Source of the DNA: Cladorhizidae sp. MBARI D1340-BT2
Taxonomy: Eukaryota > Porifera > Demospongiae > Poecilosclerida > Cladorhizidae
Direction: 5' to 3'
Assembly: GCA_028752905.1 (NCBI GenBank)
Contig: JAQNBH010000014.1
Coordinates: forward strand, 21,857,990-21,921,989
DNA length: 64,000 nt
Shown here: piece by piece, positions 36,198 through 47,494 of the stretch
How positions within the stretch are numbered: the first letter of the stretch is position 1
How the letters are laid out: every line of letters starts with the position of its first letter
The notes under the pieces: model-generated
What the model saw: only the letters and a program-made list of their open reading frames with translations
The model's database searches: none
What the model was told of the DNA's origin: nothing
Made by a program: the position numbers and the translations under genes

Positions 36198-38098
36198 GGT
36201 CATTCCGTGCCAAATCACCTAGGGTTTCCCAGTTGACCCTCTCAGATTTTGATGAAACTTCATCAAAATGTTAATTTGTACAGATAATGAACCCACAAAA
36301 TAAATTAGGCCCAGAGTCCGCGTCGTTTTGAAGTTACGCCCCTCCGAAATACGTGCCACGCCCACCTTTCGGTTCCGAAATGATGCACACACTCATGCAC
36401 TTGAGTTCATCTTCTTCCTTGTAATAGATGACAATGGGGTGGAGGGTGCTTGGCTATTATCCCAATAAAATCCCTGCACTGCATCTTGTACTACAAAGCT
36501 GTAATTCTCTGCAAAATCAAGTAGAATGATTGCCGACATGTTGTAGAGTTTCTTTTATCGATTTCAGGTAAGCAGATTGTGATTTAGCGATAAAATGATG
36601 TTGTCTTAGGACTTCAAATATATCGCAGAACATGTCTAAAAATTCTTGCAATAAATTTGAATCATTTCGGACAGCATGGTACATGACACAACTACGGTGC
36701 ATGCCTTCATTACAAGGTTGTTATCACACTTGAAAGAGGAGCTGCCAACCAAAACCAGGATGATCTATTACAGTGATGGGGCTGCAAGTCAATACAATTG
36801 AGCTAGGAGAGAAAATAATTCTGATTCATAACTAGAGTGATGCATAATTGGAGCATTTATGGTGTTTTCTAAGCAGTCTCTTACGTTTTGATATTTTGTA
36901 TTAAAGTGGTTTTTACCAGGACAGGATATAGTTGATTACATCCTTTTTAAGAATGCTTGGGTAGTCCAGTAGCACTATTGATTTGACACACTTTATAAAA
37001 TGGTGGGCAGAAAAATCCTAAGAAACTACAACTCATATAATTATGATCTAAAATTAACATCTGGTCTTCACAACTGTGTAAATGGTCCAGCCAATATTAA
37101 CTCCAAACAAGACACCAAGCATACCTCAAAAAGCTGTTCAAAATGTGATTTTTTAAAATCTTCAAGGATCAATGTTTTGATCTCTGTTTTATAAAACACA
37201 TCACCACAAACTATTGCTCCCTCCCAGTCCATGTGAATTCATGAAATAATTAATGAACTTGAGTAGTAGATGGCTGAGTTGTCCCAGGTTTTCCCCCAAA
37301 TGATTATTGTGTAGGTAGTAATAGTGCAACCAAGTCATATTTTTTCCATTTGTAGTATATATTTAGCAACTGTTGAGTCATTGGGTTTCCCAAAGAGAAT
37401 TATTACAAAGGAGCAAATGTTGAGGAAATCAGGTCGAGAAGTTGACTATATATATTTTCCTCATAAGTATATGTTGAGAGAACATGATATCAAGGTCAAA
37501 GAAGGTACACTTACAAGCATGTCCTATTAATTAAAATATGAAAGTCATTTTGACCCGTTTCAAAGATCACAACGTATAAAACAATAATTTTCATAGAGCT
37601 GCCAAACCATGAAGGAGTTTGATCACATACTTGATATTTGGTACATTTGTAGATCAGATACATATATTCCTGTGGTGTAAGTTTCAGTACCCCTGATAAC
37701 TGTCTACGTGGTCAACCATCCACCTGAAGATGGGCATTATTTAGACTTTTTGCATGTCGGTCTGACTTTGGGCCACAGCCATTCCTTTATTAATAGTTGA
37801 ATTTGTCTATCCTTGCTTGGGCTTACACACCTGTACGTAGAGATAGTGCAACTGTAATTTAAACCTCCTCAGGTTCACGATATAGCCACTAGGCAAACAT
37901 GAAAATTGTTTTAAAAAATCAGTTTTTCCAGCACATTTTTCAGAGGGGCGTAACTTCAAAACGACGCGGACTCTGGGCCTAATTTATTTTGTGTGTTCAT
38001 TATCTGTACAAATTAACATTTTGATGAAGTTTCATCAAAATCTGAGAGGGTCACCTGGGAACTTTTCCAAAAACTAGGTGATTTGGCACGGAATGACC
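36198..38098 (+). mobile_element. DNA transposon with 160-bp inverted ends (GGTCATTCCGTGCC)
   Basis: The ends read GGTCATTCCGTGCCAAATCA and are repeated inverted for about 160 bases (36198-36360 against 37935-38098). A plus-strand fragment at 36690-36790 reads VHAFITRLLSHLKEELPTKT then RMIYYSDGAASQYN before a stop. The SDG..SQY motif is typical of an uncharacterised transposase-like protein common in animal genomes, so this is a deletion derivative of that family. A second remnant around 37360-37510 (SLGFPKRIITKEQMLRKSGR) may belong to its C-terminal part. The superfamily is not assigned. Confidence 0.7.
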
Positions 38099-38240
38099 AA
38101 TATACATGTAGTCTTCATATATTCCTAGTTGTCTAGGTAGGTATATATACATGTGAATGACCAATATACATGTAGTCTTCATATATTCCTAGTTGTCTAG
38201 GTATATATACATGTAGTCTTCATATATTCCTAGTTGTCTA

Positions 38241-40461
38241 GTAGAGAACTCCCCTTATTAGAGCAGAAACCTCTGGGACGGAATCATTTTGTCACTTTAT
38301 GTATGAATTTTCACCCTTTAATAGAGCAGCCTCTCCCCTTAATAGAGCAGCTGCAGGAGTACAGCTGCTTTTCTTGTGTAGTGCAGCTGCTTTTCTTGTG
38401 TGTGGATGCAATGGAGACTGAGTTCCCAGACCCAGCTACTCTCCATCAAGAACCACTTGAGGAACAAGGTGAAGAACCTGCACAAGGAGCTCAAGGGGAA
38501 GAGGTCCAAAGATGGTGGTCACCTCCAGCAACCACATCTAGGCCCAAAAAAGTCCGGAAAGACATGTCAGTCAAAGAAAAGAAGGATCTCCTAGAGGCTT
38601 ACAATGCTCTTCCTAAGGTAAAGGATTTAAGTTCTTTGGGATTGTGCCGGTACACTGCATGTTCATTCCTTTACAGTTGTCTCAATCTCAAGCAGCAGAA
38701 AGACTTGGCATCCCAAGATCTACCCTTGGCAAACTCCTCAAACAGCAGGACAGCATCAAGGACAACACAGGTGCAGGAGGAAGGAAACGACAACGTTCTA
38801 CGAAAGATCCTGCTCTCAATTCTGCCATGCTTCAGTGGATTAGTGCTGCATGTGAGAAAAATGCTCCTTTATCGGGACCTCTGGTCAAACAGAAAGCACA
38901 AGAGATGGCACAAATGTTAGGGAACAATTCTTTCAAGGCATCTGAGGGCTGGCTTTCCAAATTTAAGAAGAGGGAGGGCTTGTGCCACAAAACGCTCCAT
39001 GGAGAGGCACAGGCAGCAGATGTGATTGCCCAGCAAAATTGGACGGAGACTGTCTGGCCTTCCCTACAAGAGAGATTCCCTGCTGAGGACATTTGGAACT
39101 GTGATGAGTCAGGATTCTTCTACAGAGCTTTACCTGATTCCACCTTGACTTACAAGACTGATACACGGAAGGGAGGAAAGAAGTCCAAGGAACGTGTAAC
39201 AATCCTGTTCTGCTGCTCTATGACAGGGAAGAAGAAGAAACTCTATGTGATTGGAAAAACAAGAATCCAAGATGCTTCAAGAACACAGTGCTCCCTGTTG
39301 ATTATGACGCAAATTCTTCAGCTTGGATGACTGCACTCTTTTTCTCAGACTGGCAAACACTGGGATAAAGACCTGAGGAGGAGGAGGAAGAAGATCCTGT
39401 TGTTGTCCGACAATTGCACTGCCCATCCTCATGATGTTGAACTCACAAACATTGAAGTTGCCTTTATCCCACCCAACACCACGTCTATTCTACAGCCTCT
39501 GGATCAGGGAATCATTGCTGCTGCTAAGAAACATTATCGTCGGGATATGATGCACACTGTTCTCCGGGAATTGGACTCTTCTGACAGAGCTACTGCTTCA
39601 GATCTAACCAAAAAGATTACTCTCCTCAATGCAATTCATCTTCTTGTGTCTGCTTGGGATCATGTCAAAGAGGAGACAATTCAGAACTGCTGGCGCCACT
39701 CTGGTCTCAGGAAAGAGAACAAGAGGAGGAAGAGGAAGCTGCAGCCGAATTTTCAATGGTGACATTCCTAAGGAACAAGATGCTTTTGAGACATGGGCTG
39801 AAAATGCAGACTCTGATGCTCTCATTGTGCAGCCTTTGACAGACGAGGCAATTGTCCAGATGTCCTAGCCTCTTTTTCGGCAGCAGCAGCAGATGAGGAA
39901 GAAGATGAGGAAGAAGAAGACGAGATCCCTACTCCAACTGTCTCCGAGATGAAGGCAGCCATGTCTGTACTGCACAGAGGTCTTCTAGGTCAAAATTATG
40001 ACTTTGCAAAGCTGGCAGAGTTTGAGAGAGATGTGGATACGGCCATTGGTATCTCTCTTAAGCAGTCAACCCATGAAAGATGTTTTGGAAAGCAATAAGT
40101 CCGTTTCTGAGTGCTAAATATGCTCATTTCCTGCGGCAACGCAGGTCTAGGGACACTGTTGTTGTTGTTCTTTCTGTTCTGTTATTTTAGATTTTGGTTT
40201 GAAATTTTGCTCTCAACCCATTAAAGCCCCCCCCCCCCCCATTGGAAACTTGGAAATCGTTGGCTTAGGACATGTCGGTGACTTATCGACTTATCTGGGT
40301 CATTATTAAATGTCCAATCCAAACACATCAGTCTACGTCTGCGCAGCAGGTCGTTGGACGTGTTCACGTCTTGTTTTAGGAGACATCCCTTAACAGAGCA
40401 CTCCCCTTAATAGAGCCATTTCAGCCGGTCCCAATGTCGCTCTATTATAGAGAGTCCACTG
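38241..40461 (+). mobile_element. Tigger/pogo-type transposon
   Basis: Inserted at TA (38239-38240 and 40462-40463) in the 41-bp array. The right end as complement is CAGTGGACTCTCTATAATAG; the left end is a diverged or slightly truncated match (GTAGAGAACTCCCCTTATTA). Subterminal CCCCTTAATAGAGCAG-type words recur at 38250, 38315, 38336 and 40400. It contains the transposase gene listed next. Confidence 0.85.
38409..39762 (+). pseudogene. Tigger/pogo-type transposase, frameshifted
   Basis: Exon 1 (38409-38615) carries SVKEKKDLLEAYNALPK. A 59-base intron (GTAAAG...TTTACAG) follows, then exon 2 with SQSQAAERLGIPRSTLGKLL, the psq/CENP-B type helix-turn-helix, and a CENP-B second DNA-binding half (SEGWLSKFKKREGL). 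The DDE_1 domain has D in NCDESGF, D in LLLSDNCTAHP and D in TTSILQPLDQG, the last two 30 residues apart. A frame change near 39265 moves the protein to another frame until about 39395, and the tail after 39762 is also out of frame. Such transposases cut at TA. This copy is inactive as it stands. Confidence 0.85.
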
Positions 40462-40963
40462 TACATGTAGTCTTCATATATTCCTAGTTGTCTAGGTATA
40501 TATACATGTAGTCTTCATATATTCCTAGTTGTCTAGGTATATATACATGCAGTCTTCATATATTCCTAGTTGTCTAGGTATATATATATACATGTAGTCT
40601 TCATATATTCCTAGTTGTCTAGGTATATATACATGCAGTCTTCATATATTCCTAGTTGTCTAGGTATATACATGTATATATACATGCAGTCTTCATATAT
40701 TCCTAGTCAACTGTCTAGGTTTATAAACATGAAGTCTTCATATATTCCTAGTTGTCTAGGTATGTATACATGCAGTCTTCATATATTCCTAGTTGTCTAG
40801 GTATATATACATGCAGTCTGCAGTCTTCATATATTCCTAGTTGTCTAGGTATATATACATGCAGTCTTCATATATTCCTAGTTGTCTAGGTATATAAACA
40901 TGTAGTCTTCATATATTCCTAGTTGTCTAGATATGTATATACAGTACATGTGGTCTTCATATA

Positions 40964-41180
40964 TTCATACAGAGGTTATCTTAGTTATACAACAAGGGGG
41001 AATGTGAAAACCCACAAGTGATTAGAAACTCTCTACCAATAAAATCATGTACAGCAATGTTGTACAAGTGTACATGATCCAATATGGTAAAGGGTCATTT
41101 AAACAGTTGGCTGTAGTGTATTGGATTGACCCGTTAAAAAAGAAGGGAAACAAAATCTATCCATGTAGACAATTTACTGA
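40964..41180. other. No gene seen
   Basis: Short unique stretch between arrays. Confidence 0.4.
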
Positions 41181-41375
41181 CACACTTTGTGCTTAACTGT
41201 ACACTGCTTGCCACAATGTGATTTATAAATAGCCCTGACACTTTGTGTTTAACTATACACTGCTTGTCACACTGTTGGTACAGTGTACATGAGATTTATA
41301 AATAGACCAGACACTTTGTGTTTAATTATACACTGCTTGTCACAATGATGGTGCATGTGATGTATAAATGGCATT
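41178..41375. repeat. Three diverged units of about 75 bp
   Basis: CACTTTGTGTTTAACTATAC, ACTGCTTGTCACAATG and ATTTATAAATAG follow one another three times. Confidence 0.75.
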
Positions 41376-41839
41376 GAACTGGTAATGGTCTACACGATTA
41401 CAGTCTTGCTTCCTTCCTTTTTGAACAGCCAGTGAAGAAGTAGCTAATTTCTCAAGCCGCTCAAACGAGATCATGAAAGTTACTAGTATAGCAAGTATCT
41501 AACTGAAAATGAGCTAGCAATGGTCTCTCGAGCAGACATTGTGAGTGATGACTGTTCATCTACAAAACTACTTGGAGATTCTTCACTTTCATGGAGATAA
41601 GTTCCATTTAGTGTAAAATGAAAATAATCTTGCCAGACAGCACACAGATACTTGTAGATATGCTGTAGGTGCACATCCGCACACCACATAGACACCTGTA
41701 GGTGCACATCCACACACCACATAGACACCTGTAGGTGCACATCCACACACCACATAGACACCTGTAGGTGCACATCCACACACCACATAGACACCTGTAG
41801 GTGCACATCCACACAGCACATACAGTACACGCCAAAAAA

Positions 41840-41990
41840 AAATTTACGTACCGTTTGCGTTGTACGTTTGTGGGACGCTTGAGTCACAGCGTTCCTCTAC
41901 CGTTCTCCATACGTTCGCCAAGCGTTCGACAAACGTTTCCCATACGTTTGCCAACAACGTAAGTATGTACGAACGGTACGTTAGCCACGA
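41840..41990. promoter_or_regulatory. Subterminal ACGTT-type repeats, left end of element A
   Basis: At least nine spaced words of the form (A/G)CGTT(T/C) occur here (for example TGTACGTTTG, CAGCGTTCC, ATACGTTCGCC, AAGCGTTCG, AAACGTTTCC), and a like set of GCGTTG words lies at 46300-46400 by the right end. Subterminal word clusters serve as transposase or accessory-protein binding sites in several DNA transposon groups; here that is an inference. Confidence 0.45.
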
Positions 41991-42076
41991 ATCGTTAAGC
42001 GTTCTAATATTGAATTCACTTGCGCATGCTCTCCCGCGATCGACGAAGGCGGGAGAAAGGCTAATGCTAGTTACAC

Positions 42077-42242
42077 GTGTTTTATCGCTCACTTCAACTC
42101 GGCTGTTTATCGCTCACTTCTACTCGACTGTTTATCGCTCACTTCTACTCGACTGCTTATAGCTCACTTCTACTCGACTGTTTATAGCTCACTTCTACTC
42201 GACTGTTTATCGCTCACTTCTACTCGACTGTTTATCGCTCAC
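42077..42242. repeat. 25-bp tandem repeat upstream of the transposase start
   Basis: TTTATCGCTCACTTCTACTC plus GACTG repeats about seven times and ends 17 bases before the transposase ATG. It occupies the place of a 5' untranslated region or promoter. Copy B lacks an expanded array here, so it is not essential to the family. Confidence 0.85.
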
Positions 42243-42258
42243 CCAGTACTCCGAGGAA

Positions 42259-43640
42259 ATGCCTTATTCTACATTTAAGAAACAGAGGATTCTCACTCTG
42301 GAATCAAGAGGATTCAAGGCTATAGCTATAGTCCGCATTTTGAACGAGGAGGGCATGACAGCAACGAGGCAAGGCGTCTACAGTTTTATTAAGCGGTACC
42401 GTGAGACTGGTACAATCGCCAGACAGCCAGGGAGTGGGAGACCTTCGTTGGTGACAGCTGCTGTCAATAAAGTTGTAGAGAAAAAGATGGAGGAAGATGA
42501 CGAGACAACTGCATATCAATTACACCTCCTCCTTCACAGCAAAGGATATCCACTATCCCTGCGCACAGTGTTGTGGTGCAGGACATTGCTTGGGTGGACT
42601 TTTCGAGGCAGTGCGTACTGCCAACTTATAAGAGATGTCAACAAGGTTTGTTGTGTTGCGTACATAGTTCAAGCTAAGCTAGTGAAAGTTAATGCTAGTG
42701 TAGAAGCTTTCTCTTATGCTGAAGCTAGTGGTTAATGATAATCTAGGCCTTGGTTTTGGTGGCAGTTTGGCTAGAGTCAATGACGATCGGGATAAGCCAT
42801 TTGATTTTAAAAATTGGGCACCTTGTTGTTATGCTTTAGGACTAGGTATGCTTTATAGGACTCGGTAAGATATTGATATTGAACACTGGTGAATTTGTAC
42901 AGTGACTTTTGTAATAAGCATGTGATCAATGGCAGTATTATTTATCCCTATCCTAGGTCAAAAGATTGGAGTGGGCCAGGCAGAACATTGACGAAGCAGC
43001 TGATGGGTTTTTTAACGTTATTTGGACAGATGAGTGCACGGTTCAGTTGGAAACGCACAGGCGGTTTTGTTGCCGAAAGGTAGGAAGGGCACCAAAGAAC
43101 AAGCCAAGGTATGTTACATGCTGTATTATGGGCGTGTAATATTTATGATATACAATCTGTTTATTTGATTATAGGGCGAAACATCCAGTGAAGGTGCATG
43201 TGTGGGCAGGAATCAGCATGAAAGGGAGAACAGGAATATGCATATTTGATGGCATCATGCGAGCACCACTTTTTGTGGAAATTCTGAAGAAGACCCTCTT
43301 ACCCTTTGTGAAGGATATTTGTCCCCGGCATCGCTACATGCAGGACAATGACCCCAAGCATACATCTAGGCTGGCTCAGGAATTCTTGAAAGCAAACAAT
43401 GTCAATTGGTGGAGGACACCTCCTGAGTCTCCAGATGCCAACCCAATTGAAAACCTGTGGCACGAGTTAAAGGAGTACATCAGGAGGGAAGTAAAGCCCA
43501 GGACAAAGGCTGAATTGGTGGATGGAATAAGACGATTTTGGTTAACTGTAGATATTACTAAATGTCAGAAATACATTAGACACCTTAGAAAAGTAATTCC
43601 TAAAATAATAGAACTGGAGGGTGCAGCTACAGGGTACTGA
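42259..43640 (+). CDS. DD34E Tc1/mariner transposase, three exons, intact
   Basis: Exons 42259-42645, 42957-43108 and 43175-43640 join with GT-AG borders into 1005 bases, 334 residues, the usual Tc1 length. Residues 1-60 form a paired-type helix-turn-helix (TFKKQRILTLESRGFKAIA), followed by the GSGRPS hinge. The catalytic triad is D in VIWTDECTVQ, D in YMQDNDPKHTS and E in PDANPIENLWHELK, with 34 residues between the last two. It should bind the element's ends and move it by cut-and-paste into TA. Two introns are unusual for the group. The start ATG follows the 25-bp repeat. Copies B and E carry recognisable remnants of the same gene. No defect is seen. Confidence 0.92.
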
Positions 43641-44053
43641 ATATTTAATATGTAATTCTTGTCATTCATGCATTCTAGTTACTCGTGTTGCACATAACAT
43701 ATTCATTTGTTATAATGTACATAAAATCTTGTAAAACATTTTTTTGTCGTGTCATTGTCAGTTGGAAATTTTTGGTTGGGAGTGGCTAGGTTGCCAGATG
43801 CTAATTACTTCTGGTTTTACCCATGCAAGCCACAAAGGTGTGTGATGTGGTGAGTAGCTACTAGCCAGATACCAATTACTTCTGGTTTGCCAGCTTTGTT
43901 CATAATCGGCTGAAACGATCATAGAATATTTATTAGGTACCGACTGTAGCAAGATTTATTAGGTAGTAAAGTTACACTATAAACACAATTTATTTTGGGG
44001 GAGGGGGGCGGGGGGAAGAAATGTCAATAATATATTAAATACAAGGGAAGTTT

Positions 44054-46154
44054 TTATTTACTATATAAACGTAAACGTTTTGAAGCTTGCTGGATGGCTT
44101 CCAGACATTTTACCCATACTGGTTCAAATTCTGCCTGGGCCTTCCTAAATTGGGGGTATTGTTCATGAATGGTTTTCTTCAGGAGTTTCAGCTCTTTAAT
44201 AGGAAGCCCAGGCAGATCTCGGTTCCCCATGGGAGTGCACATCTTCATCACTTTCTGGCCAAATATTGCCTCTCTGGCTAGCTTGCATGCCAAGGCTCCA
44301 ACTTTGCACAGAGGTAGCAACTTCGGATAGCGTGCCAAAACTGTAGTGATATCATCAAGGTCCTCTTCAATGATGTGGGATGGCAGTGCCCGCTTCACTA
44401 CACCAATTGGCCTGTATGCAGGGCGATCACAGGCAGCAGGAGAAGTGACAGGTGACGGAGGTGGAAGTGAGGTGTGGGTTGGAGGCGGCGGGGAAGGTGG
44501 GGAAGGGGAACGAGGTGGAATTGCGGTGTGGGTTGGAGACGGCAGGGAACGAGGAGAAGTCGGGGGAACCAGCCTCTTCAGAATATCCTCCAAAGTTGCT
44601 TGTATTTTTTTTATGGATCTCGCCAGTTCTTCCTGGCGTTTCTCCATAATGTCGAGCCTCTCGGATTGTTCCAAGACTGCCATCTCTATGTTCAGAGCTG
44701 TGGCATTATGGACATTTGACCAATAATAAATTTACATGATGAACCTTGACCAATAATAAATTTACATGATGAACATTGACCAATAATAAATTTACATGAA
44801 CATTTGACAATGAACATTTGACCAATAATAAATTTACATGATGAACCTTGACCAATAATAAATTTACATGATGAACATTGACCAATAATAAATTTACATG
44901 ATGAACATTGACCAATAATAAATTTACATGAACATTTGACCAACAATTATAAATTTGGTTGCACTTGCCAAACTCTGGAGTAGTAGTTGTTGCCCTGGCA
45001 TCACCCAATACAATCGCACCAATATCCTCTTGGTGAACGTTCCCTGGCACTGGCACTTCAATTTCAGCAGAAGCAGAACTAGGCGAAGTCACCAGTATTA
45101 TGGAACCTATTTGGTGAAATCAAATTATGATGAACACCCTATGAAGTTTAGTTACTTCACCTTCAGCAGGTTTCTGGACTTTCCCTCTTTTGGGAACTTT
45201 GGTAACTTTGTTAGACACCTGAATTAGAAGATTTTTATAATTAATTACCACCAAAATAAATGCATACAAAGCTTACAGGAATAGATTCAGAAGAGAGTCG
45301 AGTTGGGACTGGAGAACGTGCCCGAGCTGTGTAGGAGGGAAGCATCATGACCATACTAACAAAAATTCATCATTCCAGATGAAGGCTTGAGCATCTAGTA
45401 GAACCATTGAGAGTACATTATAAATTGATTATTGAACTGTAACACACCATCAGGTTTCTTTCCTCGAGGTTCTTCACCTTGATTCCCCCTCTTCCGCTTG
45501 GAATTCTGAATTTAATTCAACATTTAACTCATATTATAATCTATTGGATTCATTTAGTAGGTTAGTTACTAAATAGTTCCACACTGTGCTGTAATATATA
45601 TGTGAAGGCCTTAACAGGCTCAGCAATATGAAAAATAAATCATCTAAATAAACAACTTACACCAGACTGTGCCATTGGTTGAGGGCAAGGAGCTACATTT
45701 TCCTCATCTTCAAACACTGGCTCAAACTCCTCCTCAAGCTCCTCCATGGCTGCTTGGGTACCTATATTTATCTTATTTAAATTTTTTTTAAACTTTTCAA
45801 ACTTACCAACAGCTGAAATCCTCCCATTAAAAGTCAGCCTCCCAGCTTTGACCTCACAGTCCTCTCCAACCAAGGTGCCCCCTAAAACTTTGCTGCTTGG
45901 TACAGCCGAGACAGAATTTTCTGCGGGCCAGAAGACCAAACAATAATCTGTAAAGTATCAAGAGTTCAAAGATAAATTAATTCTGATCTAAATGCTCTCA
46001 AGATGAACACGCTATGGTTAGTGTACAGATCTTTACTAGAAGTAGCTAAAATCTTGGTTGGTTACTGGGTCTCTGCGCTAGCTTTTATCCCCTTCGGGCA
46101 AGTATACTTACTACGATGAGCCAAGGTAGCAGCTAGAGTTCTTCTGAGAGCCAT
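44054..46154 (-). CDS. BEN-domain, coiled-coil protein encoded in transposon A, eight exons
   Basis: Exons (minus) 46154-46112, 45947-45807, 45761-45661, 45505-45448, 45326-45277, 45218-45161, 45106-44969 and 44697-44054 join in phase to 1233 bases, 410 residues. Seven introns have AG acceptors; six have GT donors and the last a GC donor (GCAAGT). Exon 2 (YCLVFWPAENSVSAVPSSKV) resembles the small beta module that precedes BEN domains in some animal proteins. Exon 4 is basic (NSKRKRG), a likely nuclear signal. Exon 8 has a coiled coil (IMEKRQEELARSIKKIQATL), a Pro/Ser/Thr-rich spacer and a C-terminal BEN-like fold (ALACKLAREAIFGQKVMKMC through KKTIHEQYPQF). BEN domains bind DNA or chromatin proteins. 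The role in transposition is unknown. Confidence 0.8.
44703..44950. repeat. 30-bp minisatellite in the last intron of the BEN gene
   Basis: ACCAATAATAAATTTACATG plus ATGAACCTTG repeats about eight times with a variant AACATTTG. It fills the GC-AG intron 44968-44698. Two frames are open across it but the splice phases skip it. Confidence 0.9.
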
Positions 46155-47494
46155 AGAGCAAACAATCGATTCAACTAGAAGCAGCAGACTGTTCAACCTC
46201 GAGGTTAGCAAGTAATCGAACGCGCCCTTTCGTACACGTGGTGAAGGCTACCGGAAATGTGATTGCGCGTTTCGGATAATTAAAGAACGGTTCGTGCATT
46301 GGGTTTTGCTTGAGCGTTGCTTGATCGTTGGTTGAGCGTTCCCTGTGCGTTGCCTGACCGTTGCTTGTGCGTTCCTGATCAAACATTTCATTTCTGCGTT
46401 GAACGTTTACCCAACGCAACGGTACGTAAAGTTTTTTTTGGCCGCTACTGTAGACACCAATTAGGTGCACATCCACACACCACATAGACACCTGTAGGTG
46501 CACATCCACACACCACATAGACACCTGTAGGTGCACATCCACACACCACATAGACACCTACATGTATAGGTGCACATCCACACACCACATAGACAACTAT
46601 TAGGTGCACATCCACACAGCACATAGACACCTGTAGGTGCACATCCACCCAGTACATAGACACCTGTAGGTGCACATCCACACACCCCTGTAGGTGCACA
46701 TCCACACACCACATAGACACTTTTAGGTACATACCCACACACCACATAGACACCTGTAGGTGCACATCCACTCTCCACATGGACACCTGTAGGTGCACAT
46801 CCACACACCACATAGACACTTGTAGGTGCACATCCACACACCACATAGACATCTATTAGGTGCACATCCACACACCACATAGACACTTGTAGGTGCACAT
46901 CCACACACCACATAGACACCTGTAGGTGCACATCCACACACCACATAGACACCTATTAGGTACATACCCACATACCACATAGACACCAGTAGGTGCACAT
47001 CCACACACCACATATACACCCGTGGGTGCACATCCACACACCACATAGACACTTTTAGGTACATACCCACATACCACATAGACACCAGTAGGTGCACATC
47101 CACACACCACATAGACATCTATTAGGTGCACATCCACACAGCACATAGACACCTGTAGGTGCACATCCAAACACCACATAGACACCTGTAGGTGCACATC
47201 CACACACCACATAGACACCTGTAGGTGCACATCGACAGAGCACATAGACACCTGTAGGTGCACATCCAAACACCACATAGACACCTGAAGGTATACACAC
47301 ACATCTCTAGGTGTACACACCCACACAGTACATACAGACACTTGTACACACACACACACACCTGTAGGTATACATCCACATAGTACATAGACACCTGTAA
47401 GGTACACACACACATAGGGCACACATACCTGGTGCATCCCGAGCCATGTGTCACTGTATAACATCCAGATTGCAATTCTGCAAACTCTCCTCTG

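Larger units (their letters stand above)
36000..40960. repeat. 41-bp array split by two transposons
   Basis: Units of TCTTCATATATTCCTAGTTG plus TCTAGGTATATATACATGCAG occur at 36000-36196, 38099-38240 and 40462-40960. The gaps are the elements at 36198-38098 and 38241-40461. Within the units the TA-rich part gives TA target sites. Copies are nearly identical across the breaks. Confidence 0.95.
41823..46450 (+). mobile_element. Complete 4.6-kb Tc1/mariner-type transposon with BEN gene (element A)
   Basis: Ends are CAGTACACGCCAAAAAAAAA and, as complement, CAGTAGCGGCCAAAAAAAAC; both continue with TTTACGTACCG. TA is duplicated (41821-41822 and 46451-46452) and the surrounding 33-bp array proves the empty site. 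It holds two convergent intact genes, a DD34E transposase (42259-43640, plus) and a BEN-domain protein (46154-44054, minus). Both subterminal regions are dense in ACGTTY/GCGTT words. Normal Tc1/mariner elements are 1.3-2.4 kb with one gene, so size and content are unusual. Intact frames and near-clean target duplication suggest recent activity. Confidence 0.9.
41655..47400. repeat. 33-bp minisatellite split by the Tc1/BEN transposon
   Basis: Units of CACATCCACACACCACATAG plus ACACCTGTAGGTG occur at 41655-41822 and 46451-47400. The unit is a multiple of three, so three frames are open for long distances on the minus strand; none is taken as coding. The array continues cleanly across the transposon when it and one TA are removed. 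Confidence 0.95.
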
